Assembly: GCA_028023455.1 (NCBI GenBank)
Contig: JAQFVV010000502.1
Coordinates: forward strand, 126,001-190,000
Length of the DNA: 64,000 nucleotides
Direction of reading: 5' to 3'
From: Epiperipatus broadwayi
Taxonomy: Eukaryota; Onychophora; Udeonychophora; Euonychophora; Peripatidae
The notes beneath the pieces were generated by a model. It was given only the letters and a program-made list of their open reading frames with translations, was not told the origin of the DNA and ran no database searches. The stretch's first letter is position 1. Every line of letters starts with the position of its first letter. Shown piece after piece: positions 12,022-25,065 of this stretch. Position numbers and translations under genes: made by a program.

Positions 12022-13031
12022 ACACAATTACTTCTCTATAAAGCTGCTTTAATATTTCAACCAGCAGATTGGTTTTCATCAGAAAGCACAGCAAAATGGC
12101 TATTTCCAGAAACAGTTACACATCAGATAACAAAACAAATTCCTATAGGCTAAACATCTTTACAAAACTTTGTATAAAAAATACAAAAAAACTCTTTCAC
12201 AAAAAACTTTTTTTTAAAAAACTAAAACCATACATATATTATTATTATATATTAAAATATATCATAAAACCATACAAATATACTATTATATATGTACACA
12301 CCTAAAACTGTATATATATATTCTACCATATGTATTTTACTATATACATAAATATCTTATACCTACATATTTTTTTATATATTTTTTTCCTGTGGTTTTT
12401 TTTGATATATTTTAATATATAATAATAATAATAATAATATAAGTATGGTTTTAGTTGTTTTTTTTTTTTAATTTTATGAATAGTTTCTTTGTATTTTTTA
12501 TACAAAGTTTTGTAAATATTTTTTTATACAAAGTTTTGTAAAGATTTTTAGCCTATAGGAATTAGTTTTGTTATCTGATACATAACTGTTTGTAATACTT
12601 TAGTGCAGGGGTCCTCAACCCTATGCCCATGGGCACCATGGTGCCCACAGACCATTTTACGTGTGCCCGCCACTATTCGAACATGATAAAAAATTATTTA
12701 TCTGATACAAATAAATTTAATTTTTAAAATTTCTTATAAATTATTGTATTATATTGTAATCAATTGTTAAAATTTTATTTTTGAAATAAATATTTTTTTG
12801 TATATTATGTGTATTATTAACAATATCCAACTATAAATTTACATTAAAAAAATAAATGGTGCCGGCCACCTGATGAGTATTATAGAATGTGCTCTTAGGT
12901 GCAAAAAGGTTGGGGACCGCTGCTTTAGTGAATAAATTCTGGAAATGGCCATTTTGCTGTGCTTTCTGATGAAAACCGGTCTGCTGGTTGAAATATTAAA
13001 ACAGCTTTATAGAGAAGTAATTGTGTTTTTT
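12022..13031. mobile_element. Foldback family D, interrupted by a hAT element
   Basis: The left arm (12022-12180: AATTACTTCTCTATAAAGC onward) is complementary to the right arm (12520-12605 plus 12931-13031). The right arm is split by the hAT element at 12606-12922. Both arms carry a hammerhead-like core (12055-12082 minus; 12966-12993 plus) reading CTGATGA, AAACC, a loop, GGTT, GAAA. The centre is TA-rich. Confidence 0.75.
12606..12922. mobile_element. Non-autonomous hAT element, 317 bp, with 8-bp target duplication
   Basis: Terminal inverted repeats CAGGGGTCCTCAACC and (complement of the right end) CAGCGGTCCCCAACC match at 13 of 15 positions. The element is flanked on both sides by CTTTAGTG (12598-12605 and 12923-12930), a perfect 8-bp target-site duplication as expected for hAT transposition. 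There is no transposase. Removing it and one duplicate restores the right arm of foldback D. Confidence 0.95.
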
Positions 13032-13140
13032 ATTTTTTCTTTAGTTAGTTCTATATTTATTTTTACGTTTATATATATATATTAATAATAATCGCACATA
13101 AAAAATCTTTTTTGGAACATGGTTTCATGCTGTTTTCAAA

Positions 13141-13690
13141 TGTTAATCATCTATTTTAATATTAATAAGTAATTTCAGATAGAGCACCATCTAGTATTCT
13201 ATAGTGGAAACAAATAACTACAATAACAAAATAAAACATCAGTAAAATAGAATAAAACCTTCATATAGAAATCCAAAATAACTTTAAAGAATTAACTATA
13301 TAACATAATATATAAAATAAATAATACATACCTTATAGAACTTTATATATGCCATCTTATATAATTTTCTATTAATTAATTCTTAGCTAAATATATTGAA
13401 AATTTTATTAATATTTATACAATTACTTAATTATATAAGATAATATATATATACAGTTGTATAATGTATGTATTATTTATTCTGTATATTGTTGTGTTAT
13501 ATAGTCTATTCTTTGAAGTTATATTGGATTTCTATATGAAAGTTTTATTCTATTTTATTGGTGTTTTATTTTATTATTACAGTTATTTTACTTCCATTAT
13601 AGAACACTAGATGGCATTCTATCTGCAATTATTGGTTAAGAAGAAGCTACAGTACATCACATCACATAATATTAAAATAGATGATTAACA
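13141..13690. mobile_element. Foldback family E
   Basis: The left arm, from AATCATCTATTTTAATATTA (13144) through TAGAGCACCATCTAGTATTC to about 13300, is mirrored at 13500-13690 (GAACACTAGATGGCATTCTA ... TAATATTAAAATAGATGATT). The arms are about 170 bp and diverged by small indels. The centre is TA-rich. No reading frame. Confidence 0.7.
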
Positions 13691-14189
13691 TTTTAAAAAA
13701 ATACAAAACTATGTATCAAAAAGGGCTTTTCATTTATAATTACCATATTATTTCAAATTTAGCTTCCCTTGAATTTAAGCCACAGTAGGATATTAAAATT
13801 GGAAATATGGAAAAAAAAGTATAAAGTGATTTTATAGTAAGTATTGAAAAATAATAAACATTTTTATTTGCTTAAATAGTAACTAAAAGAAAAGAGTGAT
13901 CAGAAAATCCCTGAATAAATTGCTATCAATGATCGTAATACTGTACACATGTGTAGAGCATAAAACAAAGATGAGCTGTTGGTGAGTGGAAGGTTGGCAG
14001 AAATAAGATATTAAAATATTCATTTTGACTTTAAGCCGATCCTTTTTTTTTTTACATCTTCAAATTCAAATAAAAAGTGTAGTTTAAATTCAAATTAATA
14101 TGGTATTATTAATATATATATATAATATACAAATCAATATATATATATCAAAATACAGTACAATTTATATAAATTATATTCTTTTAGAA

Positions 14190-14224
14190 GTACTTTCGAC
14201 TATACACTTTGTAGTCTTTATCAA
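14190..14224 (-). ncRNA. Hammerhead-like core next to Penelope-like element
   Basis: On the minus strand, about 60 bp after the end of the GIY-YIG ORF: TTGATAA, then a perfect 5-bp stem GACTA/TAGTC around a CAAAGTGTA loop, then GAAAGTAC. The first element departs from CTGATGA at two positions. Penelope-like elements are known to carry hammerhead motifs in their terminal repeats, so position and form agree. Confidence 0.45.
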
Positions 14225-14281
14225 CTATATAACGTTGAATAATCAAAACGAGACAACCCTTAACAATACCCATAGTTCAAT

Positions 14282-14900
14282 TCAGATTTCCCACAATTCT
14301 GTTATCTTAACATTTGATGACTGACGATTCATTAACATTTGACGATTTCTTGAAATCAACATAGCCTCTTTTATTTTACGTTTATTATGACAACGTTCAA
14401 TTTGAATAATTTTCATATTTTTATAATCAAATTTAAATCCATATTGACAAGATTTATTATGATCAAATATAACAGATGATGAAGGTTTATTTACATCTGT
14501 TCCATATTGATTCTCTTTTTGAATTCTATTATATAAAAGCATATGTTCTTTTATTCTCTTCTCAAATGTACACTTAGATTCACCAATGTATTGTATGCTG
14601 CATCCACATATCAATCTATATATAATAGAATTTTGATTAAACTTTGAATTTTGAATTTTAGAATTATTAAGCAATCTATTTATGTTATTTGTAGAGAAAA
14701 AAGCAATATGACACAAACCATTATAAATTTTCCTAATAAACTTGACCTGCTCATCTGATATAAATGGCATTGAAATCCATTTCATTTTGATATTTTTATT
14801 TTTAATTTTATTATAGTGTTGATTTCTTTTAAATCGTTTAATAATATTAGTAATAGCATTTTTATATATATTGATTTGTATATTACATATATTGTGAAAT
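14282..14900 (-). pseudogene. Penelope-like element, C-terminal GIY-YIG endonuclease fragment
   Basis: A 167-codon open frame (14282-14785), extendable upstream to about 14890, encodes the end of a Penelope-type polyprotein. A linker (PFISDEQVKFIRKIYNGLC) is followed by the GIY-YIG domain, with IIYRLICGC as the GIY strand, then YIGES, FEKRIKEHM with Arg and His in the usual places, and KIKEAMLI carrying the expected Glu. The reverse transcriptase is missing, so the copy is 5'-truncated. An inverted pair (ATATACAAATCAATATA at about 14126, its complement at about 14869) flanks the fragment. This nuclease type nicks target DNA during retrotransposition. Confidence 0.85.
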
Positions 14901-15232
14901 GAATACAGATATCAAACTTTATTTATTACATATATATATAATTATATAGCTATTGTATATGAATTTTATTATTTTTTAACAATCGTTGATTTTTATTATT
15001 TATTAAGAATAAATCAAACAATTTCAATTATAAGATTATATTTGATATTGAACCTTATAATAATAGTAATAGTAGTATTCACCAGGTGGCACTTGTTGAC
15101 TTATTTTTCTGCTAATACTGTTTACATCACAATCAACAAAAATTCTAATCTAAATAATGATAAAACAAAGTTAAATCAGTCATTTAACTTAAGATCTCAG
15201 GAATTCCCGGACTGCAAAGACATGATTAAAAC

Positions 15233-15530
15233 AGGCAAAACTCTCCATAGTGCCATTTAGTGCAAGCCAGAGTAATCAATTGATGCCAGAAGGCTTGTGC
15301 ATAAAATCCCTATCTAGTGCCTACTTATACAATATCCCCAGATTAGTTTCTAATAAGGATTTTATGCACAAGCCTTCTGCATCCATTGATTACTCTGACT
15401 TATACTGCGTGGCACTAATGTATGGAAAGTTTTGTCTGTTTTAATAATAGTTATGAGCAAGCATAAGAAATGGTGATCATGTGATGTTAGTGGTTTAATG
15501 CAAACACGTATAGATGTATGCAAGGTTTTT
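15233..15530. mobile_element. Foldback family A, short palindromic copy with outer arm
   Basis: The left arm ACAGGCAAAACTCTCC faces GGAAAGTTTTGTCTGT (about 15427-15442). TGCACAAGCCTTCTGCATC mirrors GATGCCAGAAGGCTTGTGCA. The outer right part at 15454-15500 (GCAAGCATAAGAAATGGTGA then TCATGTGATG) matches the outer arms seen at 9520 and 43985. Short reading frames here are incidental. Confidence 0.65.
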
Positions 15531-15956
15531 TAAATAATAATTGAAAAGAATTTAAAATGCTGAAGATAAACCAAACAACTATTAGTAATTCTTTTAATAC
15601 TGACTGTAGTCATAAAAATCAAATAAGTTTTATTTGTGAAATCAATATAGATAAATGAAATAGATGACTGCTAAAGTTGATATAAATGTAACACTCAAAT
15701 TAATCCCAATTACAGTTTTAAAGACATTTCAAAGATTTAATAATGAAAATTAATTTTAGATATCATTGATATCAACACATTCATCATAAAATTTCTTTCA
15801 GATGAGTTCTATAGTTTTCTAACTGAAAACATTTGTGGGGAATGCTATATAAAATTTTAGATCATCCAAATAATTACTATTTAATTTTAGAATTTCATAA
15901 CAGTGCACTGAAAAAAATCTTCCAAAAGTACAATTTTTAAATGACAAAATGATATA

Positions 15957-16032
15957 AATACTACCTGGAAGATCAAATCAATAACTGCAATGTTAAATAC
16001 TACCTGGAAAATCAAATCAATAACTGCAATGT
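15957..16032. repeat. Tandem duplication, 38 bp x 2
   Basis: AAATACTACCTGGAAGATCA and AAATACTACCTGGAAAATCA each begin a 38-bp unit ending in ACTGCAATGT. Confidence 0.85.
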
Positions 16033-16204
16033 CAATTACATAAAACAAGAGTTTAGTCTTTTCTCAAGCTCTATCCATTTCAGGTACTAGTTAGAAAAGA
16101 GAGCTTTAACACCTAAATTAATTAATATAACTACATTTGATATGCAAAAAAGACAAGTACAGGCATTTCATATAAGAACAGTTGAGGTTAGGAGATATAA
16201 AGTT

Positions 16205-16232
16205 CTGAAGAAGATTGCTGGGGCAATCGAAA
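16205..16232 (+). ncRNA. Hammerhead-like core variant (CTGAAGA form)
   Basis: CTGAAGA, A, a perfect 6-bp stem GATTGC/GCAATC with a TGGG loop, then GAAAC. It is the same family as 1955-1981, where the stem has changed on both sides (TATTGC/GCAATA). A is present where the hammerhead has T, so it resembles the Penelope-type motif rather than proving a ribozyme. Confidence 0.4.
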
Positions 16233-16449
16233 CTCTAAACTGTAAGAGAGGATGGTAAATAAAGCATTGTGTAACAATAATAAAGTGCTTGGACAATTTA
16301 GTATTATATGGTAATTTGATTTTATAATATTTTCTCACTCATCATCATTTTCATAGACATACTGAGAAGACAAGAAACTGAATCTCATTACTATACAATG
16401 ATTTTAATCAGCAAGTCTAGTCTAATGATTTTGTATTTATTTATGATAT

Positions 16450-18500
16450 TTCACCCATTAACAAAAACATTAATAACCAGATAGTTGAGGAAGCTGAGCT
16501 CTCTTCTTCCTCATGCACAAAGCACTCAATCACTGATTATAACTATAAAAAAACTACTAGCAATAAAGAAATGGAATCTGAGATAGACAGTGGTTCTATT
16601 TACTCTCCCTCATCATCAGAAAATGAAAAAGAAAAATTTAATCAAGTCAAAGCTTTTTTCATCAAAGCAAAACAAAAACCTCAAAACATCTATCAACAGG
16701 AAAAATATAGATTTACAATATTCTTCTTAAATCAAGATATTGGTGTTCTAATTTCTCACTATTGAACTAGACATAGCACAAATTCATTTTTTCCATCTTT
16801 ATAATTCTCAATAACAGATTCTTTTAGCAGGAATGGATACATGCAAATAAGTTTCTTAATAAAAGAAAATAGTAAATCACAAAAGGAATATAATTTCCTC
16901 TCTATTGCCACATTTGGCAAAGAAAATGGTCTCAATATAAACTATGGCTGTTATGATTAGGAATTTTATTTCATTTCATTCTCTATGTTATATTCAGCTG
17001 AAAATCAAACCCATGGAAACTCACATGGTCTGACCATACAATTGGCACTCCTACTATTTTTCAGTAAGATGCCAATTTAATTATACATTATCATAATTTT
17101 TTTTACTCGCTAATATTCATTAATTCATCACTAACTGACACATATATTTTACATCTTTGAACACCATTTCACTATCCTACATACAAACCATAACATACTT
17201 TTTAATATCTCAAAAATGAACTGCTATAAATAACTGAAACAATATTCTCACCCAAATTATTCTACTCACAGAAACAAAGCATAGCTCCAATAACCAAACT
17301 GAACTACAAAGATATGGGTTGGAGTGCTCAAAAATTACAAACCCCCACTATTTTAAAATTCTTTATCTTGATTCAAATATAATCATCATCATATTCTATT
17401 ATGATGCATTTACATAATCATATACCATTATAATAAAATTAAATATATCAAATAATAATCTAATTAATCTAAAACTCTACTATTCACTAATTACTCTTAC
17501 TATTGAGTGAATTTAGCATGTCCAATACTCCTTTGTCTCAAAATGCCTACACATCTTTTAACTATAAACAAATGAGTATTAAAGAATTCCTTTCCCATGA
17601 ATTCCACAACATTCTACACTAAAAGTACTCCTTATTAATAAAACTATTATTTTAGTTCCCTGATCTTCACTTTATTGTCAGCATCTCTCTTATGACTGCC
17701 ATTTTCTCTTATCATCATCTGTCAATACTAGGTTAAGTATATATTTTTAAAAATCAAGAAACTCTATCTACTAATGACTATTCAAAATTTTAACACCAGT
17801 CGCCATCATTTCAGAAATATACATCTACTTCCAAAAAAATATTCTAAACATGCACTCCATGGTAACTTGGAATTTCTTTACTAATACTATCACCTCATTC
17901 AACAAGTTTGTCACTCAGAGATGCAAATCTTCCACTCCTTTTGACAAAGAGTTTTGATTTAATTTATGAAATGCTAAAATGTACCAACTTCAATGATTGA
18001 ACACCTCCAATACATCACCCTAATCAGCAATATAAAAAGACCCAACCATTACTAGTAGAATATCCATCCAACAATGAAATTCAAAATCTTTCTTGCAATT
18101 TCATACGTGGTCAAAGGGATGCATTTGGTTGGCTCTCAACTATAAAAATCAAAAAACAACACCAATATTTATTATTAAAGTTACTCAACTCATCACAGGA
18201 AAAAATATGCTACCACACATTTTTTACTGCTTCAAAAATAAATTCCAATTTGGTAAAATTCCAATTGTAAGTCCCTTCTTATTGATGCAATCATAAAATT
18301 CACAAAGATAAAATTGCTCTTAAACTCCATCCTCGATAGTATTCATCCTGGTCCAATTGCCATTCCTAAAGTTATACTAACCCATCTCAGTAAGTTCACA
18401 GTCTCTAGTATTTTAAATCATCTCAACTACTTTTTTTATGAAATGCTAAGGATTAACCAAATCTATCCTGTCTTCATGTTGTCATTTTCACTTTGACTAC
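16450..18500 (+). pseudogene. Decayed Tx1/L1-type LINE
   Basis: This is a heavily mutated copy related to the element at 55305-61187. Fragments line up in order: an ORF1-like acidic tail (16571-16762), an endonuclease start with ILLTETKHSS (about 17240-17300; compare ILLMGETKYH in the better copy), a linker with TWSKGCIWLALNYKNQKTTP (18105-18165; compare CWTRDYLRWALGYNKKQITP), and the start of the reverse transcriptase with HPGPIAIPKV and HLSKFTV (about 18345-18410). Stops and frameshifts occur every few dozen codons. No function is expected. Confidence 0.65.
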
Positions 18501-18779
18501 ATTTGGTGTAATTATTATATTACATAGGAAAACTTATTGCACTCTAATAATCCTACATGAGAATTGATCATAAAAACTTGGCTATCCAACCAGTATTTGA
18601 TGAATCGCATACTGTAAATCAAGTTTTGTAAAATATGTTTTATGAAATGATATTAAAACCTTAAGATGTTGTACATGGAATAATACTTCTATTTATGTAT
18701 GTATCTTATCATCTAATTTAACTATAAACATAACTGGGGTTAGACAGAATGGCTCTTATTCTAGAGATATTATACTAGT

Positions 18780-20270
18780 TCATTTATGACCTCCTCAAGT
18801 TTAGGTCTTATCACATTCCCTGTTAACTTAATCTCAACTAGTTGTAGTCTAGAACAGTTTCAGAAATTTTTATAATCTTTGATTTCTGTTTGACCTGTTT
18901 AATGATCTTTATTCTAATCACCAGTGCATTGAACCAATTTCTGCTTAATATAAAACTTTCTTTACTAATGATATAAAGTAGAAGAATTAATTTATTTATT
19001 TCCACTAGCATCTTTACTATCCTCATCAAATCAATGAGATTTTTGTTACTCTCATATACTAAAAGAGGTCCATTTTCACAATTTTTTTTATATCTTTTAA
19101 TTGGATTGTGAAACATTTTTCATGTCTGTGACATGAACTGTTTTTTTTTTTGCAACATAGACATAGTTGAGTGCACCTTCAGTGAAATTCACCAGAATCA
19201 TAGCTCTCATAGATTAAATCTGCTGTTCTATTTCAAAAGTGAAATGATTATGTAGGTAATTTATACAAATTAGTAAATAATGTATTCAATTTTCTGAATA
19301 AAATGACATTGTTTTCTTTTCTATTAATTACATTCTTATGATGGTCTATGAACCATGCCCTTAACCTTTCTTTTCCTGCTATCCCACTCTGGTCTCTCAC
19401 TAATGGCAGAAGCATGCCTGATCTTCTTTCAATTTCCATTTTACCTTTCCTTCTACACATAAATACACTCATAGATTTCTGATTCTTGTTATCTAGAAAT
19501 TGTTCTTTAGTATTTATATTAACCTTAGTGTTCACTTTTCTAGATTTCAAATTGGGCATTCTTTGTTTTAGCTTGTTTCTTTTGCACATTAGTGATAGAT
19601 GGCTAATAGTGCAGCATATGTTCAATAGTCAGTTTTAGATCTGTAATGTTTTTAAATGTTCTAACATTTTCTAATATATCATGCTCTGTGTTATTGTTAA
19701 CTTCACTTTTGCTGACTGAAGTTCATTCACAATACTGGGAATTTGAACATTTTATGGCCACCCTAAACTCAGGCATCTGTTTTACTACAACTTCACAAGT
19801 TATATTTTTGTGAAAACTTTTATATAGATTATTTCTTTTACTCAACAGCTGTTATCTCCACTTTGTATTGTTCATCACCCATAACAAGTGATCTGGCAAC
19901 ATTTTTTCTATTGCTGTTCCATAATCACAATCTTTGACTAACATATGTAATCCAAATCATAATCCCATATTTTCTCATTTGATGCTTGGCATTTATTTAG
20001 CAAAATGCACTTTTGTAACATACTTCCATGCTGCTGATTTAAAATAGTTATTTAATTTTTCTATTAGCTCTATTTATGGTACCTTTGCTGGGACTTTGAA
20101 ATTGCACTATTGACTCACCACTTACATAAAACTCCTACCTGCTATTAGCCATGCCACTATAGCCATTTTTAATCTGTCACCCACTACAATGTTTATTAGT
20201 AAATATCTTTTAACATGCTCTATGTACAATTACCACTCTGTAGAATAACATTAAAATTCCCAATAAGATT
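18780..20270 (-). pseudogene. Decayed Ty3/Gypsy gag and protease
   Basis: In minus-strand translation, Gypsy landmarks appear in order. First comes a gag front, YIEHVKRYLLIN followed by GDRLKMAIVAWLIAGRSF (about 20130-20260). Next is a gag middle, CDYGTAIEKMLPDHLLWVMN (about 19900) and QLLSKRNNLYKSFH. A zinc-knuckle remnant HLSLMCK lies near 19590. Then come the end of the protease and the pol linker: LILLLYIISKESFILSRNWF (about 18950-19010), where the family usually has a GRNWL motif. Stops and frame changes are frequent. No LTR, RT or integrase was found, and the element stops near the LINE fragment below 18500. The retroelement assignment is mine, from motif order. Confidence 0.65.
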
Positions 20271-20804
20271 GCCTTCCACTGCTATATCTAAATATTGTTA
20301 GCTGCAAGTTACTGCTCTTGTTAGGGGGAAGAGGAGTAGTGATACTATTGGCTGTAGTACTGTCAGCTATTTGTGTTATTTATACAAATATTTTAATTCT
20401 CATTAAAATATACTTTTATGCTATCAAGTGTACCAATGTCATGTTCTATGGAACTGGAATCTTACAAAGTTTAATTTATCTGATACACTGTTAGCCTAAT
20501 GAAGGCTTCTAAATTAACTGCATATATTTACACATTTTATTGTTAAGTCCAAAGGCTTACACAGATAATAAAAGATCAAGATGATTTGTACAAAAACTTT
20601 TGATCTACTTAGTATCTATAAAATGAATGAGAAGGTACCTCTGTATTCTTGCTTGGATGTTGAGCCAAATGCTGAGCACCCCTCTACTCAGATAATATTG
20701 CTGTTGCATTCTTTAGAGTGCACCCAATTCATTTTCATCATTTTCAACCATTATCGATCCATTACCATTAATACATATTATATTTACACTTATTATATAT
20801 ATAA

Positions 20805-21300
20805 TTAAAGATTTGAACACAACCTTTTAAACTCCCTTTAACTATCTACTCCTTATATAACCAATACACATGACCATCTATATGTGAAAAAGATAAATGA
20901 TCTCTAATATATGTATTTCGGGCTGAATGGTCCAGATCATCATCTTACTCAGAATCAGTGTTCAGTTTATATTAAGATCGCAAATTTTCAAACAATAATA
21001 GACAGGCTTCAATCTTCTCTACCCTTTAACCCTTCAGCCAATCATATTATTGAAACTCTGATGATGGATTGATCAAAGACCTGGCTGATGCTAATATTGT
21101 TGTCATACCCACGTTGACTTTAAGCCACTCTGATCCCTCATACATAGAACCTTAATATGTCCATTTAAATTACAGAAGAAGGAATGGGGAGAATTCAGGC
21201 TGAATCTATAATATTTAAAATCAATTATAGATGTAATAGCTGAAGGGATATTGAAGGTCTGGGTTCAAATCCGCTCTAATTACATCTAAAGTTCGGTATA
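20805..21300. repeat. SINE-like hammerhead repeat family, degraded copies
   Basis: 20805-21175 (minus) matches 1-425 along its length, including CTCTGATGATGGATTGATCA against CTGATAATGAAATGC, but the hammerhead core has been deleted around 20930. At 21180-21300 a plus-oriented tRNA-like end follows, with GGTCTGGGTTCAAATCCGC (B-box-like). Confidence 0.5.
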
Positions 21301-22306
21301 TACATTATACTTGCATTCAAATATATATAGTTGCACATGATTAACGCATTCTAGAGACCTCTCATTCAAGACTCTCATTATTAATCACAGAAGTATTTTA
21401 AATTACTTTTAAATCCATTAAATTCTAATATCCTGTAATTAGTTTGTCATGTCCGCATACTTTCATTATTTTTACCACCAAAGTTATCTACAGATTGATA
21501 CATATTATTATGTACTCTTCAAGTGCACATCGTTATATTCTTAAAAAAACTACTATATGCTAACACACACACACACACTCATTAGAATATAAATAGTTTG
21601 ACATAAAATTCAGATTACTCACAGTGATTAAAATTATTTCCTGTTATATTTTTAAAAGTGTACAAGAAGGAGGGAGTGCCGATACAATAATAGTTTATCT
21701 TATAAAAATAATAATAGTTTTTACCTTATAAATTTTTTTTTCCCTGGCTTTTTATAATTGCAAAATAAAAAATGTTTTTTTTTTTTATTTAGATGATTTA
21801 AAAAGTAACTCCCCACATACATATCCTCATTACGGAATCCGACGAAGATTAATTGATTGCCTTCGATTTCTTTTAAAATTAATCATAGATTCGTCGATTT
21901 ACAGAAAAGTTTTATTATCCCAAAGACTCTTTTTTAATTAGGGTTACAACAATAGCTTTTCACCTTATTACAATTTAGCTAAGATTATATAATAAAGCAA
22001 TCTTAGAAGCACCAATATATTTAAATAGTATTTTTTGTTTTCCTATTAATTAAAATCTGGAAAAAGAAAAACCAAATTTTTTCAAATAATTTACTTTTAA
22101 TTATGAAAAAGTTATACTATTCATGTATATATTCATATTAATTCTATATATATTCACAACTCATATATTTAAAATAAATTAAGTCATTCAAATTAACGGT
22201 AACTTGTCATTTTTTGCCAACGAGTTATCGGCCGTATTCTCGTTTATTTCTGGACTGAAATGGGAATAAGTTTAGATTTTAAAAAGCAAATATTTTATTT
22301 ACTTAC
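21301..22306. other. AT-rich intron sequence, nothing else recognised
   Basis: Lies directly downstream (minus strand) of the signal-peptide exon. It contains a CA run (21563-21578) and a short imperfect inverted repeat CGACGAAGATTAAT / ATTAATCATAGATTCGTCG (21840-21900). Confidence 0.4.
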
Positions 22307-22376
22307 CTCTAACTTTATAAAGCAATAATAGGAGTAATACTGAAATGTCTGATGTGTAATAGAAAAAAACTGCCAT
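22307..22376 (-). CDS. First coding exon: signal peptide of an Ig-domain protein
   Basis: ATG at 22376 has A at -3 and G at +4. It opens 23 codons plus one base, then a consensus donor (AGAG followed by GTAAGT, 22301-22306). The peptide MAVFFYYTSDISVLLLLLLY then KVR is a short N-terminus with a strong hydrophobic core, as in a signal peptide. The exon ends after the first base of a codon, exactly the phase needed by the acceptor of 10616-10847, giving KVR-G-ET across the junction. That makes an 11.5-kb first intron filled with mobile elements. A promoter should lie just above 22376; no specific element is recognised. Confidence 0.6.
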
Positions 22377-24580
<2,204 letters not shown>

Positions 24581-25065
24581 CCAGCCATAAAATATGATGA
24601 ATAAAGAAATTAAAAAACTTTTAGTTTAATGACAATGCCTATATGACATATAAATGGATGAATAAATATGTAATCAGAACACATCATGTTTGATATAAAT
24701 ATCAAATCTATTTTACAATTGATTTAACTAACTTTATAATTAATGTATTGTATCATTATTTGATATATCTTGATTAAAAAATGAATCATAATAGCCTATT
24801 CTCTTCTGGTTGTATATATAGTTGCATATTCCAAGATATAAATAAACAAATCAAAGTTAAAAGGAAACGTAGAATAAAAGCAAAAATGAAATATATTTCT
24901 CTTCTCAATTTGCACTTCAAACCTTTTTATATTGAATCAAAGATTTTCATTATAGACAAAATAATACATTTGTTTTGTTTACAATAGTATAAACCAGTTC
25001 TGCCATTTCTTTGCATTAATTACTTGTTCAATCCACTTTTTGCTAATTAATAGTTTATTTTTAAA
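24581..25065. other. AT-rich sequence, nothing recognised
   Basis: No frame, splice-flanked segment or repeat could be supported. Confidence 0.4.

Noticed and set aside
18093-18296. 67-codon plus-strand frame as an independent gene
   Set aside because: It aligns with the linker region of the Tx1-type LINE and is part of the decayed copy.
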